DNA from: an uncultured bacterium
GTDB lineage: Bacteria > Bacillota > Clostridia > Oscillospirales > Ruminococcaceae
DNA length: 64,000 bases
Assembly: GCA_905214345.1 (NCBI GenBank)
Contig: CAJMLV010000002.1
Location: 1-64,000 of the forward strand
Direction of reading: 5' to 3'
Made by a program: the position numbers and the translations under genes. Below are positions 1 through 8,383 of the stretch, in pieces. Numbering within the stretch: the stretch's first letter is position 1; the number at the start of each line of letters is the position of its first letter. The notes beneath the pieces were generated by a model. That model saw only the letters and a list, made by a program, of their open reading frames with translations, ran no database searches and had not been told where the DNA came from.

Positions 1-16
1 TTGCCCATTTGTGTGA

Positions 17-2716
17 TTTCACCCGGTCCGGAAACGAAACCTACGATGTAGATGTGGCAGCGACAGCCAGATCGCCGTTCTGAAGAACGAGAACGAACAC
101 GCCCAGGCCCAGATCAGGGACGCCGAGGCCGAACTGGCCCGGGCCGGGGAGGGCGCCAAGGGTATCGAAGCCGAAGCCCAGACCCACCGCGCCGCCATCG
201 AGACCCTGCGCGCCCAGCTGCAGCAGGCCGAAGCCGCCATCTCCGACCTGCGGGCCCAGATGAACGCGCTGGAACAGCAGGCCTTGCAGAGCGGCGAGCG
301 CCGGGACGTGGTGGAAGCCGCCATGGCCCGCCTGCAGGACGCCGCCACCACCATGAAGGTGCGGGCCGCCTCCCTGACCTCCGCCGCCGAAGCCGCCCGC
401 ACCCAGCTGGACGGCCTGCGCAACCAGGCCGCCGCCGCATCCGGCGCCGCCGACAAGCTGAACGCCGAGCGCCAGGCTGCCGCCGAGACCTTGCGGGAAG
501 CGGAGGAAGCCGTCACCCGCTGTGATAACATCAAGGCCGGGCTCAAACTCAAGCTGGAAAGCCGCCGCCGTCAGCAGGCCGAAGCCGCCGACGCATTGCA
601 GAAGGCCGACCGGGACCGCTCCAACACCGCCCAGCGCATCCGTATTCTGGAAGACCTGGAACGCAACCTGGACGGCTACCAGCAGAGCGTCAAGACGGTC
701 ATGCGGGCAGCTTCCGCCAACCGTCTGCGGGGCATCATCGGCCCGGTGGCCGGTATCCTCACCGTGCGCAAGGGCTACGAGACCGCCATCGAGACGGCCC
801 TGGGCTTTGCGCTGCAGAACATCGTGGTGGAGGACGAGCGCTGCGCCCGTTCTGCCATCGCCTTTCTGAAAGAAGAACGGGCGGGCCGCGCCACCTTCCT
901 GCCTCTGGATACTGTCCAGGGCAGCCGGTTCAACGGCCGCCTGACCGGCACCGCCGAGGTGGCCGCCGACCTGGTGGACACCGATCCCCGGTACCGTCAT
1001 ATCATCGATAACCTGCTGGGCCGCATCATCGTGGTGGAGGACCTGGCGGAAGCTTCCGCCGTGGCCAAGAGCCTGGGGTATCGCAACCGCATCGTCACTC
1101 TGGACGGCCAGGTCATCAACGCCGGCGGTTCCTTCACCGGCGGTTCCACCGCCCGCAGTGCGGGTGTGTTCAGCCGCAAGCAGGAACTGGAAGAGCTGCG
1201 CGTCAAGCTGAAAAAGCTGGAACTGCGCCGGGCCGATGCCGAGCGGGAAGCCAAGGCCCGCCAGGCGGAAGCCGATACCCTGGCCGCCGAGCTGGCCGGT
1301 GCCGAGAGCGAGAGCGTCAACGCCGCTTCCGCCCGGCTGAAAGCCCAGCTGGACCTGGAACGCCTGGACGCCGCCGTGGCCGAAGGCACCGCCGCGGCCC
1401 AGCGCCGGGACGGTGAGATCAAGCAGCTGGAAGACCAGCTGAAAGAGAACGAAACCGCCCGCGCCCAGGCCGCAAACGGCGCCGCTGCCGCCGAGGCTGA
1501 ACTGGCCAAATACGCCGATGAGCTGGCCCAGCTGGGCGAGAGCACCGGCGAGCTGAGCCGCCGCCGGGAATCTCTGTCCAACGCCCTCTCCGACGCCCAG
1601 ATGAAACGCCTCACCGGGGAGAAGGACATCGGCCTGCACGAAGCCGCCCTGGAGACCCTGCGAGGCCGCACCGGCGAAGCCGAAGCCCGTGCCCGGGAAC
1701 TGCAGGCGTCCATTGAAGCCGCCCGCCAGACCATCGCGGCCAACGAGCTGCGCGCCGCCGACATCGAGCGGGCCCGCGCTGAGACCAAGGAAAAGATCGC
1801 AGCGGCGGAAGAGACCATCCGCGCCGCCAACGCCGCCCGGATGGAGAAGGAAGCCGCCGTCACCCGCATGAGCCAGGAAAACCGTGCTCTCACCGACGAA
1901 CGGGAACGGATGAGCGGCGAGATGGCCCGCCTGGCCGAGCGCCGCGCCGCCGCCGAAAACGAGCTGAACACCACCGCAGCCAAGCTGTGGGACGAATACC
2001 AGCTCACCGAAGCGGAAGCCAAGGGCCTGTGCGTGGAATTCACCAACGTCACCGAACTGCGCCGCCAGGTGGCGGAAGTCCGGGGCAAGATCCGGGCTTT
2101 GGGCAACGTGAACGTGGGCGCCATTGACGAATACAAGGAAGTCAAGGAACGCTACGACTTCCTAAAAGCCCAGGTGGGGGATGTGGAACGCTCCAAAGCC
2201 GAGCTGACCCGTATGATCGGGGAACTGCGGGGCGAGATGGAGGAGATGTTCTCCAAGAGCTTCAAGGAGATCAACCGCAACTTCAGCCGCATCTTCCGGG
2301 AACTGTTCGGCGGCGGCACCGCACGCCTCTATCTCTCGGACGAGAACAACGTGCTGGAATCCGGCATCGAGATCGAGGTCTCGCCCCCGGGCAAGGTCAT
2401 CCGCAACCTGTCGGCCCTGTCCGGCGGCGAGCAGGCACTGGTGGCCATCTCCATCTACTTTGCCATCCTGGAAGTCAACCCCTCGCCCTTCTGCATCCTG
2501 GACGAGATCGAAGCCGCCCTGGATGACGTCAACGTTACCCGGTATGCCCAGTACCTGCGCCGCATGACCGGCAATACCCAGTTCATCGTCATTACCCACC
2601 GCCGCGGCACCATGGAAGCCGCCGACGTCCTGTACGGTGTGACCATGCAGGAGGACGGTGTTTCCAAGCTGCTGCGCCTGGATCTGAACAACGTCAGCGC
2701 CGATCTGGTGAACTGA
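17..2716 (+). CDS. smc: Chromosome segregation ATPase SMC, 5'-incomplete
   Basis: This is the C-terminal three quarters of SMC, the DNA-loop-forming ATPase of the SMC-ScpAB condensin on the nucleoid. About 899 residues are present, against about 1190 in a full SMC. The N-terminal Walker A head and the first part of the coil are missing. An Ala/Glu/Arg-rich coiled coil is followed by the hinge (about 710-1160, glycine-rich with GGSFTGGS at its end), the return coil, and the C-terminal head with LSGGEQ (2417-2434) and Walker B ILDEIEAALDD. The frame is closed by TGA at 14-16, and convincing SMC sequence begins only near base 60, so the first bases are not a normal continuation. ftsY follows 34 bases later, the usual smc-ftsY order in Firmicutes. 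Confidence 0.93.
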   Translation, partial: FHPVRKRNLRCRCGSDSQIAVLKNENEHAQAQIRDAEAELARAGEGAKGIEAEAQTHRAAIETLRAQLQQAEAAISDLRAQMNALEQQALQSGERRDVVEAAMARLQDAATTMKVRAASLTSAAEAARTQLDGLRNQAAAASGAADKLNAERQAAAETLREAEEAVTRCDNIKAGLKLKLESRRRQQAEAADALQKADRDRSNTAQRIRILEDLERNLDGYQQSVKTVMRAASANRLRGIIGPVAGILTVRKGYETAIETALGFALQNIVVEDERCARSAIAFLKEERAGRATFLPLDTVQGSRFNGRLTGTAEVAADLVDTDPRYRHIIDNLLGRIIVVEDLAEASAVAKSLGYRNRIVTLDGQVINAGGSFTGGSTARSAGVFSRKQELEELRVKLKKLELRRADAEREAKARQAEADTLAAELAGAESESVNAASARLKAQLDLERLDAAVAEGTAAAQRRDGEIKQLEDQLKENETARAQAANGAAAAEAELAKYADELAQLGESTGELSRRRESLSNALSDAQMKRLTGEKDIGLHEAALETLRGRTGEAEARARELQASIEAARQTIAANELRAADIERARAETKEKIAAAEETIRAANAARMEKEAAVTRMSQENRALTDERERMSGEMARLAERRAAAENELNTTAAKLWDEYQLTEAEAKGLCVEFTNVTELRRQVAEVRGKIRALGNVNVGAIDEYKEVKERYDFLKAQVGDVERSKAELTRMIGELRGEMEEMFSKSFKEINRNFSRIFRELFGGGTARLYLSDENNVLESGIEIEVSPPGKVIRNLSALSGGEQALVAISIYFAILEVNPSPFCILDEIEAALDDVNVTRYAQYLRRMTGNTQFIVITHRRGTMEAADVLYGVTMQEDGVSKLLRLDLNNVSADLVN

Positions 2717-2750
2717 CACCCATCTTACATACGCCACGGAGGTGTGCCCC

Positions 2751-3695
2751 ATGGGCCTGTTTGACAGTTTTAGAAAGAAAAAGCTGGAAGACGGCCTGGA
2801 AAAGACCCGTACCGGCTTTTTCCAGTCCATCGTCAACACCCTGACCAATTCCCAGATCGACGACGATCTGTACAACGACCTGGAAGAACAGCTGATTTTG
2901 GCCGACGTGGGCCCCTCCACCGCCGTGCGCCTGGTGGACGAACTCCGGGACGTGGTGGAACGCGACCACCTGAAAACCGGTGATCAGGCCCTGAAGGCCC
3001 TGCGGGAGATCATCCGCCTGGAAATTTCTCCCCACGATGAGATGGACCTGACCGGTCACCCGGCGGTGGTCCTGGTCATCGGCGTCAACGGCGTGGGCAA
3101 GACCACCACCATCGCCAAGCTGGCCTACCTTTATAAGGACCTGGGCAAGCGGGTCATGCTGGCAGCGGGGGATACCTTCCGCGCTGCGGCCAGCGAACAG
3201 CTGGAGACCTGGGCCCAGCGGGCGGAAGTGCCCCTGGTCAAGGCCGGGGAAGGTGCCGACCCCGCCGCCGTCATCTTCGACGCGGTACAGAGCGCCAACG
3301 CCAAAGGCTATGACATGGTCATTGCCGACACCGCCGGTCGTCTGCACAACAAGAAGGGTCTGATGGACGAGCTTTCCAAGATTGCCCGCAGCGTCAAGAA
3401 GGCCAGCCCCGAAGCCAGCCTGGAAGTGCTGCTGGTGCTGGACGCCATCACCGGCCAGAACGCCATCAGCCAGGCCCAGGAGTTCTGTCGTGCCGCCGGG
3501 GCTACCGGCGTGGTGCTCACCAAGCTGGACGGCACCCCCAAGGGCGGCTGCATCCTGGGCGTGCATGAGAAGCTGGGCCTGCCCATCCGCTTTGTGGGCG
3601 TAGGCGAAAAGATCGACGACCTGATCTTCTTCTCCGCCACCGACTTCTCCGAAGCGCTTCTGCCCGAACTGCCCAAGAAGGAGGAACAGGCATGA
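2751..3695 (+). CDS. ftsY: Signal recognition particle receptor FtsY
   Basis: FtsY is the SRP receptor GTPase that docks ribosome-nascent chain complexes at the membrane for co-translational insertion. The product has 314 residues, a short FtsY without the long acidic A domain, starting with an amphipathic MGLFDSFRKKK helix. The N domain is followed by the G domain with G1 GVNGVGKTTT (about residue 110), DTAGR (about 193) and TKLDGTPKGG (about 257). I chose ATG 2751 because GGAGG lies at 2738-2742; an in-frame GTG at 2742 overlaps that site. The stop codon overlaps the start of rdgB (ATGA), showing translational coupling. Confidence 0.97.
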   Translation: MGLFDSFRKKKLEDGLEKTRTGFFQSIVNTLTNSQIDDDLYNDLEEQLILADVGPSTAVRLVDELRDVVERDHLKTGDQALKALREIIRLEISPHDEMDLTGHPAVVLVIGVNGVGKTTTIAKLAYLYKDLGKRVMLAAGDTFRAAASEQLETWAQRAEVPLVKAGEGADPAAVIFDAVQSANAKGYDMVIADTAGRLHNKKGLMDELSKIARSVKKASPEASLEVLLVLDAITGQNAISQAQEFCRAAGATGVVLTKLDGTPKGGCILGVHEKLGLPIRFVGVGEKIDDLIFFSATDFSEALLPELPKKEEQA

Positions 3696-4324
3696 TTTTC
3701 TGCGCTGCCACCAACAACAACGGCAAGCTGAAAGAGCTGCGCCGTATCCTGGAACGGGCCGGTCATGAGGTCAAAAGCCTGCGGGAACTGGGCGTGAACC
3801 TGGACCCCGAAGAGACCGGCACCACTTTTGCCGAAAACGCCCGTATCAAGGCCCAGGCTTTCTGCAAAGCCACCGGCCTTGCCACCGTGGCCGACGACTC
3901 CGGCCTGTGCGTGGACGCCCTGAACGGCGAACCCGGCGTGTACAGCGCCCGGTATGCCGGGGTCCACGGGGACGACGATGCCAACAACCAGAAGCTGCTT
4001 GCCGCCATGAAGGACGTGCCCGCGGACCGGCGTGCCGCCCGGTTCGTCTCCGCCGTCTGCCTGGTCCTGCCCGATGGCCGGGAGCTGACGGTGGAAGGGG
4101 AGTGCCCCGGCTCTGTTGCCTTCGGCCTCACCGGAAACAACGGCTTCGGCTACGACCCGCTCTTTGTGCCCGACTGTGTGGGCCTGCCCGACGGCACCAC
4201 CACCCCCAACACCGCCCGGCGGTCCTACGCCGAACTGGCGGACGAGGAAAAGGACGCCATCAGCCACCGTGGCCGCGCCATGGAGCGCCTGGAACAGGCC
4301 CTGCCCGGATTTCTGGGCGAATAA
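3692..4324 (+). CDS. rdgB: XTP/dITP pyrophosphatase (HAM1 family)
   Basis: This 210-residue enzyme hydrolyses non-canonical purine nucleoside triphosphates (ITP, dITP, XTP) to monophosphate and pyrophosphate, keeping deaminated bases out of DNA and RNA. The N-terminal ATNNNGKLKE substrate loop, the FAENARIKA segment and DDSGLCVDALNG are the family signatures; FGYDPLF and the C-terminal SHRGRAM are also present. Length is normal for RdgB/Ham1 (about 200). The ATG overlaps the ftsY stop by four bases, so the gene is expressed from the smc-ftsY transcript. Confidence 0.96.
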   Translation: MIFCAATNNNGKLKELRRILERAGHEVKSLRELGVNLDPEETGTTFAENARIKAQAFCKATGLATVADDSGLCVDALNGEPGVYSARYAGVHGDDDANNQKLLAAMKDVPADRRAARFVSAVCLVLPDGRELTVEGECPGSVAFGLTGNNGFGYDPLFVPDCVGLPDGTTTPNTARRSYAELADEEKDAISHRGRAMERLEQALPGFLGE

Positions 4325-4350
4325 AAACGAATCACCGAAAGGAATTTTCT

Positions 4351-4662
4351 ATGATGACTCTGACCAGCAAACAGCGCGCCGCCCTGCGGGGCGCCGCCAA
4401 CGGCCTGGACCCCGTGTTCCAGGTGGGCAAGGGGGAGATCGGCCCCGCCATGATCGACGCGGTGGGCAAGTGCCTGGCCGCCCGTGAACTCATCAAGATC
4501 AAGGTGCTGGAAAACAGCGAATACACCGCCAAAGAGGCTGCCGCCATCCTGGCCGAAGCCACCGACGCCCAGTGCGTGCAGGTCATCGGCCGCAAGTTCG
4601 TCCTTTTCCGCCAGAAGGACAAGGACTCCGACTTTACCGCTCTGCTGGCTTCCGCCCGCTGA
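4351..4662 (+). CDS. yhbY: YhbY/CRS1-CRM family RNA-binding protein
   Basis: A 103-residue single CRM-domain protein. YhbY homologues associate with pre-50S ribosomal particles and are thought to assist ribosome assembly. The N-terminal LTSKQRAALRGAA, the GKGEIG loop (the CRM GxxG-type RNA-binding loop) and the C-terminal QVIGRKFVLFR strand fit the family, and the length matches E. coli YhbY (97). The start is ATG 4351 (followed by a second ATG) with AAAGGAA upstream; the same frame is open much further 5' but overlaps rdgB and has no ribosome site. nadD begins five bases after the stop; the yhbY-nadD-yqeK-rsfS order is a common Firmicutes operon. Confidence 0.95.
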   Translation: MMTLTSKQRAALRGAANGLDPVFQVGKGEIGPAMIDAVGKCLAARELIKIKVLENSEYTAKEAAAILAEATDAQCVQVIGRKFVLFRQKDKDSDFTALLASAR

Positions 4663-4666
4663 ACCC

Positions 4667-5287
4667 ATGGACACGCCGGGCAAGCTGCTTTTGTACGGCG
4701 GCACCTTTGACCCGCCGCACATGGGGCATATGAACAATCTGCGCGCCGTGATGAAGGCGGTGGACCCGGACAAGGTCCTGGTCATGCCCGCCGGCATCCC
4801 GCCTCATAAGGCGGCCAGTGCCACCTCCGGCGAACTCCGGCTGGCCATGTGCGGCTGTTTTGCCGCGCTGGACCCCCGGGTGGAGGTCAGCCGGTGGGAG
4901 ATCGACCAGCAGGGCCGCAGCTATACCGTCCACACCCTGCAGATGCTGCGGGACCGCTATCCCGGTACCGCCCTGTATCTGGCCCTGGGCAGTGACATGC
5001 TGCTCAGCTTTACACGGTGGCACCGATGGCAGACCATCCTGGCCCTGGCCACCCTGGTGGTGCAGAGCCGTACCGGGGGCGACAGCGCCGACCTGTACGC
5101 GGCTGCCGATGGGCTGAAACCCTACGGCGGGCGGGTGCTCTTTGCCCATGCGGTACCGGTGCCCTGTGCCTCCAGCCAGATTCGCTCCGGTGCGCCGGAT
5201 GACGACACGCTGCGCCGGGTCCTGCCCGAATCCGTGCGGGAAATCATCCGGCAAAACGGTCTGTACGGCCTGGCCGACCGGGTGTAA
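4667..5287 (+). CDS. nadD: Nicotinate-nucleotide adenylyltransferase
   Basis: NadD joins nicotinate mononucleotide and ATP to give deamido-NAD, a late step of NAD synthesis. The 206-residue product has the nucleotidyltransferase motif GGTFDPPHMGH at residues 11-21, the RYPGTALYLALGSDML substrate strand, and CASSQIRSG near the C terminus, equivalent to the ISSTxIR motif. I used ATG 4667, five bases after the yhbY stop; the longer open frame begins inside yhbY and lacks support. No strong ribosome site precedes it, so translation is probably coupled to yhbY. Confidence 0.95.
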   Translation: MDTPGKLLLYGGTFDPPHMGHMNNLRAVMKAVDPDKVLVMPAGIPPHKAASATSGELRLAMCGCFAALDPRVEVSRWEIDQQGRSYTVHTLQMLRDRYPGTALYLALGSDMLLSFTRWHRWQTILALATLVVQSRTGGDSADLYAAADGLKPYGGRVLFAHAVPVPCASSQIRSGAPDDDTLRRVLPESVREIIRQNGLYGLADRV

Positions 5288-5343
5288 AGCCGTGGTGCCT
5301 GCCTGCCGCCAACCGATCTTTTTTGACAAAGAGGGAAGTATAC

Positions 5344-5919
5344 ATGACCTGTGAAGAAGCCCAGGAACTGGTAAAAGGGCGCTTGTCCCACAAGCGTTAC
5401 AAACACACAATAAATGTAAAAAATAAGGCGGTGGAACTGGCCCGGCATTACGGCGCAGACGAAGAAAAGGCCGCTCTGGCGGCACTTTTGCACGACAGCG
5501 CCAAGGAACTGCCCCGGGAGGAACTGTTGCAGATTTTTGCCGACAATGCTATAATGGCTAAAAATGCCGCCTCGCGCCCTGCTCCGGTGTGGCACGGCAT
5601 TGCCGCCGCGATTCTGTGTGCCACCCAGTGGGGGGTCACCGATCCGCAGATCATTTCCGCCATTGAGTGCCATACCACCGGCAAAGCGGACATGACCCTG
5701 CTGGAAAAGATCATCTACATGGCCGACGCCACCAGCGCCGAACGGGATTATCCCGGTGTGGACCAGCTGCGGCAGGAAGAGATGCAAGACCTGGACCTGG
5801 CTTTGCTGCACAGCCTGCAGCAGAGCATTGCTTTTGTTAAAGAGAAGGGCGGCAGTCTGGACCCCCAGACCGTGGCCGCCTGCGAGGATCTGCAGGCCCG
5901 CATCGCACAAAAAGGATAA
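5344..5919 (+). CDS. yqeK: HD-domain Ap4A hydrolase YqeK (symmetrical)
   Basis: A 191-residue HD-superfamily protein. YqeK proteins are dinuclear-metal hydrolases that split diadenosine tetraphosphate into two ADP. Metal ligands are visible as H21 (YKHTIN), H50-D51 (LLHDSAKE), the GVWHG-like histidine (VWHGIA) and the late ADATSAERDYPGV segment typical of YqeK. An in-frame TTG at 5323 would lengthen the protein, but ATG 5344 is preceded by GAGGGAAG and gives the normal YqeK N terminus. Its place directly after nadD is the standard Firmicutes arrangement. Confidence 0.95.
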   Translation: MTCEEAQELVKGRLSHKRYKHTINVKNKAVELARHYGADEEKAALAALLHDSAKELPREELLQIFADNAIMAKNAASRPAPVWHGIAAAILCATQWGVTDPQIISAIECHTTGKADMTLLEKIIYMADATSAERDYPGVDQLRQEEMQDLDLALLHSLQQSIAFVKEKGGSLDPQTVAACEDLQARIAQKG

Positions 5920-5991
5920 ACATACCATATTCCCAGAAGGGATGCCCCGGTCCTGTCCGCCGCACCCCACCACAAAAAAGGGAGGACGCCC

Positions 5992-7947
5992 ATGAGCGAA
6001 CCACGCAAACTGAACACCGGTGACGCCCAGCGCTCGGTGTATCATGCCGGCGATGCCCAGCGCACCATCCGCACGTCCGGCGCTTCCAGCCAGCTGGAAG
6101 AAGCACGCCGCCGCGCCCGGCTGGCCGCCGCCGAAAGCAGCCGCCGCAGCCGTCAGTTTACGCCGGTGCAGCCGGCCGATGTGCAGCGTTACCAGGCTGC
6201 CCGTCAGGCCCAGGCAGCACAGCCGGCCCAAAGTGCCCCGCGCACCATTCATCAGCCCCAGCAGCGCGCAGCCCAGCCTGCCCAGCAGCGCACCATCCAC
6301 CGGGCCCCTGCCCAGCAGCAGGCAGCCCGCCCGGTGCAGCCTGCCGCCCAGCAGACGCAGCCCGGTGAAGAACAGCTGACCATGGCCCAGCGCCAGGCAA
6401 TGGCCCTGCGCCGCCAGGCAGCTGCCAAACAGGCTTCCGCCGGTGCCCGGGCACAGGTCCAGCACCTGGACCTGCGCTCCACCCAGGGCGAGCGCGCCGC
6501 CTATGATATTGACGGTGACGCCGAGTACGAAGCACGGGCGGCCCGTGCCGCCCGTGCTGCGGCTGCGGCACAGCAGCCTGTGGCCCAGGCTTCCCGCAGC
6601 GCGGGCACTGTTGCCGGTCGCAGCGGGGCTTCCTCCTCTTCCGCGTCCGGTTCTGACGGCCGCAAAGCCGGTTCTTCCGGCGGTCAGCCCCCCAAGGGGC
6701 CCGGCAAGGGCCGCAAGGGCGGCGCCGGTGACGGCGGCAGCGGCAAGAAGGGCGGCAAGAAAAAGAAGAAGGTGACCTGGTGGAAGGTCCTGCTCGCCAC
6801 CCTGCTGGTGCTGGTACTGATCTTCGGCGGTACGCTGGCTCTCATCATGAACGCCCTGCGCCCCGCAACCGGCGGCAACATCACCTTCAACCAGCTGCTG
6901 AACACTCCCAAGGAATTCGCCGGCAAGGAGATCAACATCCTGCTGGTGGGCGTCGACCGTTCCACTGAGAATGGCCAGGGAGAGGACTCCCAGAGCAACG
7001 ACGGCATGACCGATATGATCATGTGGATGCACTTCAACAACGAAACCGGTGAGCTGAAGATGCTCCAGATCCCCCGTAACATTTTCGTCACCACCGACGC
7101 CAGCTACTCCGGCAACTACCAGATCAACGCCATCGCCAAGACCCAGGGCTCCGACGGTTACAACAACCTCAACGCCCTGTGCGAGGAAGTCAGCAAGGAA
7201 TTCCAGATCCCCATCGACGGCTATGTTTCCATCCGTATGGAAAAGCTGGTGGAACTGGTGGACATTCTGGGTGGTGTGTACTGCTACGTGCCCCAGGATC
7301 TGTCGTACAAAGGCAGCTATCTGGAACAGGGCTACCGCAACCTGGACGGTGCCGCGGCCGAGTTCCTGCTGCGCAACCGTCACAGCTACGCCAACAGCGA
7401 CCTGGGCCGTCTGAATACCCAGCGCTACTTCTACGCCGCCATGTTCGCCAAGCTGCGCTCCATGACCGCGTGGGATATCGCCAAGAACCTGCCCTTCTAC
7501 CTGAGCATGGTGGAAACCAGCCTGAGCATCTCCGACCTGGTCAGTGTGGCCGTCAGCCTGATGAGCGTTTCCAGCGATAAGATCATGCTGGCCCAGGTGC
7601 CGGTGTATATGGGCAACATTATGTACCAAGACCAAGACGTGGTCGTGGTGGCCCGCCAGGAGACCGCCGACCTGCTCAACACCTATTACCGCGAAAACAC
7701 CGGCCCCGTGGATGCCAGCGAGCTCCAGGTGGTGGACAATGTTCTGGACATCAGCGGACGCAGCCCCTCCGCTCCCAATGTGCAGTTCATGGCTTCCCTC
7801 AATGCGGAAGTCACCGACGCCATTGAGGAATCCGGCGAGGATACCGGCAACGAGTACGTTTACGATACGCCCACCCCGGCACCGGAAGGTGACGCCTCCT
7901 CCACCGAGGGCGACGCTTCTTCCGAAAGCGAGGACGCAGCCGCGTAA
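5992..7947 (+). CDS. LytR-CpsA-Psr (LCP) family wall-assembly protein with long cytoplasmic tail
   Basis: LCP proteins transfer undecaprenyl-linked glycopolymers (teichoic acids, capsule) to peptidoglycan outside the cell. This one has 651 residues. Residues 1-255 are low-complexity (Gln, Ala, Arg, Pro) and end in a Lys/Gly-rich stretch. One membrane helix (about 263-287) follows a KKKKK stop, then the LCP domain (about 305-560) with ILLVGVDRS, the DGMTDMIM and QIPRN segments and LLRNRHSYANSDLGRLNTQR, where the catalytic arginines lie. The C-terminal 40 residues are Ser/Glu-rich. Start ATG 5992 has GGGAGGA upstream. The membrane genes at 11-16 kb may supply or modify its substrate (inference). 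The N-terminal tail is far longer than in most LCP proteins. Confidence 0.93.
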   Translation: MSEPRKLNTGDAQRSVYHAGDAQRTIRTSGASSQLEEARRRARLAAAESSRRSRQFTPVQPADVQRYQAARQAQAAQPAQSAPRTIHQPQQRAAQPAQQRTIHRAPAQQQAARPVQPAAQQTQPGEEQLTMAQRQAMALRRQAAAKQASAGARAQVQHLDLRSTQGERAAYDIDGDAEYEARAARAARAAAAAQQPVAQASRSAGTVAGRSGASSSSASGSDGRKAGSSGGQPPKGPGKGRKGGAGDGGSGKKGGKKKKKVTWWKVLLATLLVLVLIFGGTLALIMNALRPATGGNITFNQLLNTPKEFAGKEINILLVGVDRSTENGQGEDSQSNDGMTDMIMWMHFNNETGELKMLQIPRNIFVTTDASYSGNYQINAIAKTQGSDGYNNLNALCEEVSKEFQIPIDGYVSIRMEKLVELVDILGGVYCYVPQDLSYKGSYLEQGYRNLDGAAAEFLLRNRHSYANSDLGRLNTQRYFYAAMFAKLRSMTAWDIAKNLPFYLSMVETSLSISDLVSVAVSLMSVSSDKIMLAQVPVYMGNIMYQDQDVVVVARQETADLLNTYYRENTGPVDASELQVVDNVLDISGRSPSAPNVQFMASLNAEVTDAIEESGEDTGNEYVYDTPTPAPEGDASSTEGDASSESEDAAA

Positions 7948-7973
7948 GTGCAACTTTTTGAAGGAGAAATCAT

Positions 7974-8336
7974 ATGGACAGCAAGACTCTGGCCATTGAA
8001 CTGGCCCGTGCCCTGGACGCCAAAAAGGCGCTGAATATCCGAATCCTCAAGGTGGAGGATCTGACCACCGTCACCGATTATTTCGTCATCGCCACCGGCA
8101 CTTCCACCACCCATGTGGGTGCCCTGGCTGACGAGGCGGACTTTATCCTGTCCCAGCAGGGCGTCAACCCCCTGCGTACCGAAGGCCACGACGGCAAGCG
8201 CTGGGTGCTGCTGGATTACGGCAGCGTTATCGTACACGTCTTCACCAAGGAAGCCCATGATTACTACGATCTGGAACATCTTTGGGCCGACGCTGCCGAG
8301 CTTGGCTCCGACGAATGGATGAAGCCGGCCGAATAA
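7974..8336 (+). CDS. rsfS: Ribosomal silencing factor RsfS
   Basis: RsfS (YbeB/Iojap family) binds L14 on the 50S subunit and blocks subunit joining when nutrients are short. The 120-residue product matches family length and shows TDYFVIATGTSTTHVGALAD, the GHDGKRWVLLDYGSVIVHVF core and HDYYDLEHLWADA at the end. Ribosome site AAGGAGAA precedes ATG 7974. The gene sits between the LCP gene and leuS in the same operon. Confidence 0.97.
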   Translation: MDSKTLAIELARALDAKKALNIRILKVEDLTTVTDYFVIATGTSTTHVGALADEADFILSQQGVNPLRTEGHDGKRWVLLDYGSVIVHVFTKEAHDYYDLEHLWADAAELGSDEWMKPAE

Positions 8337-8383
8337 AGGCAAAATGCCATCATTTTTGTAAAAACAGTGGGGAGAGATCAACC

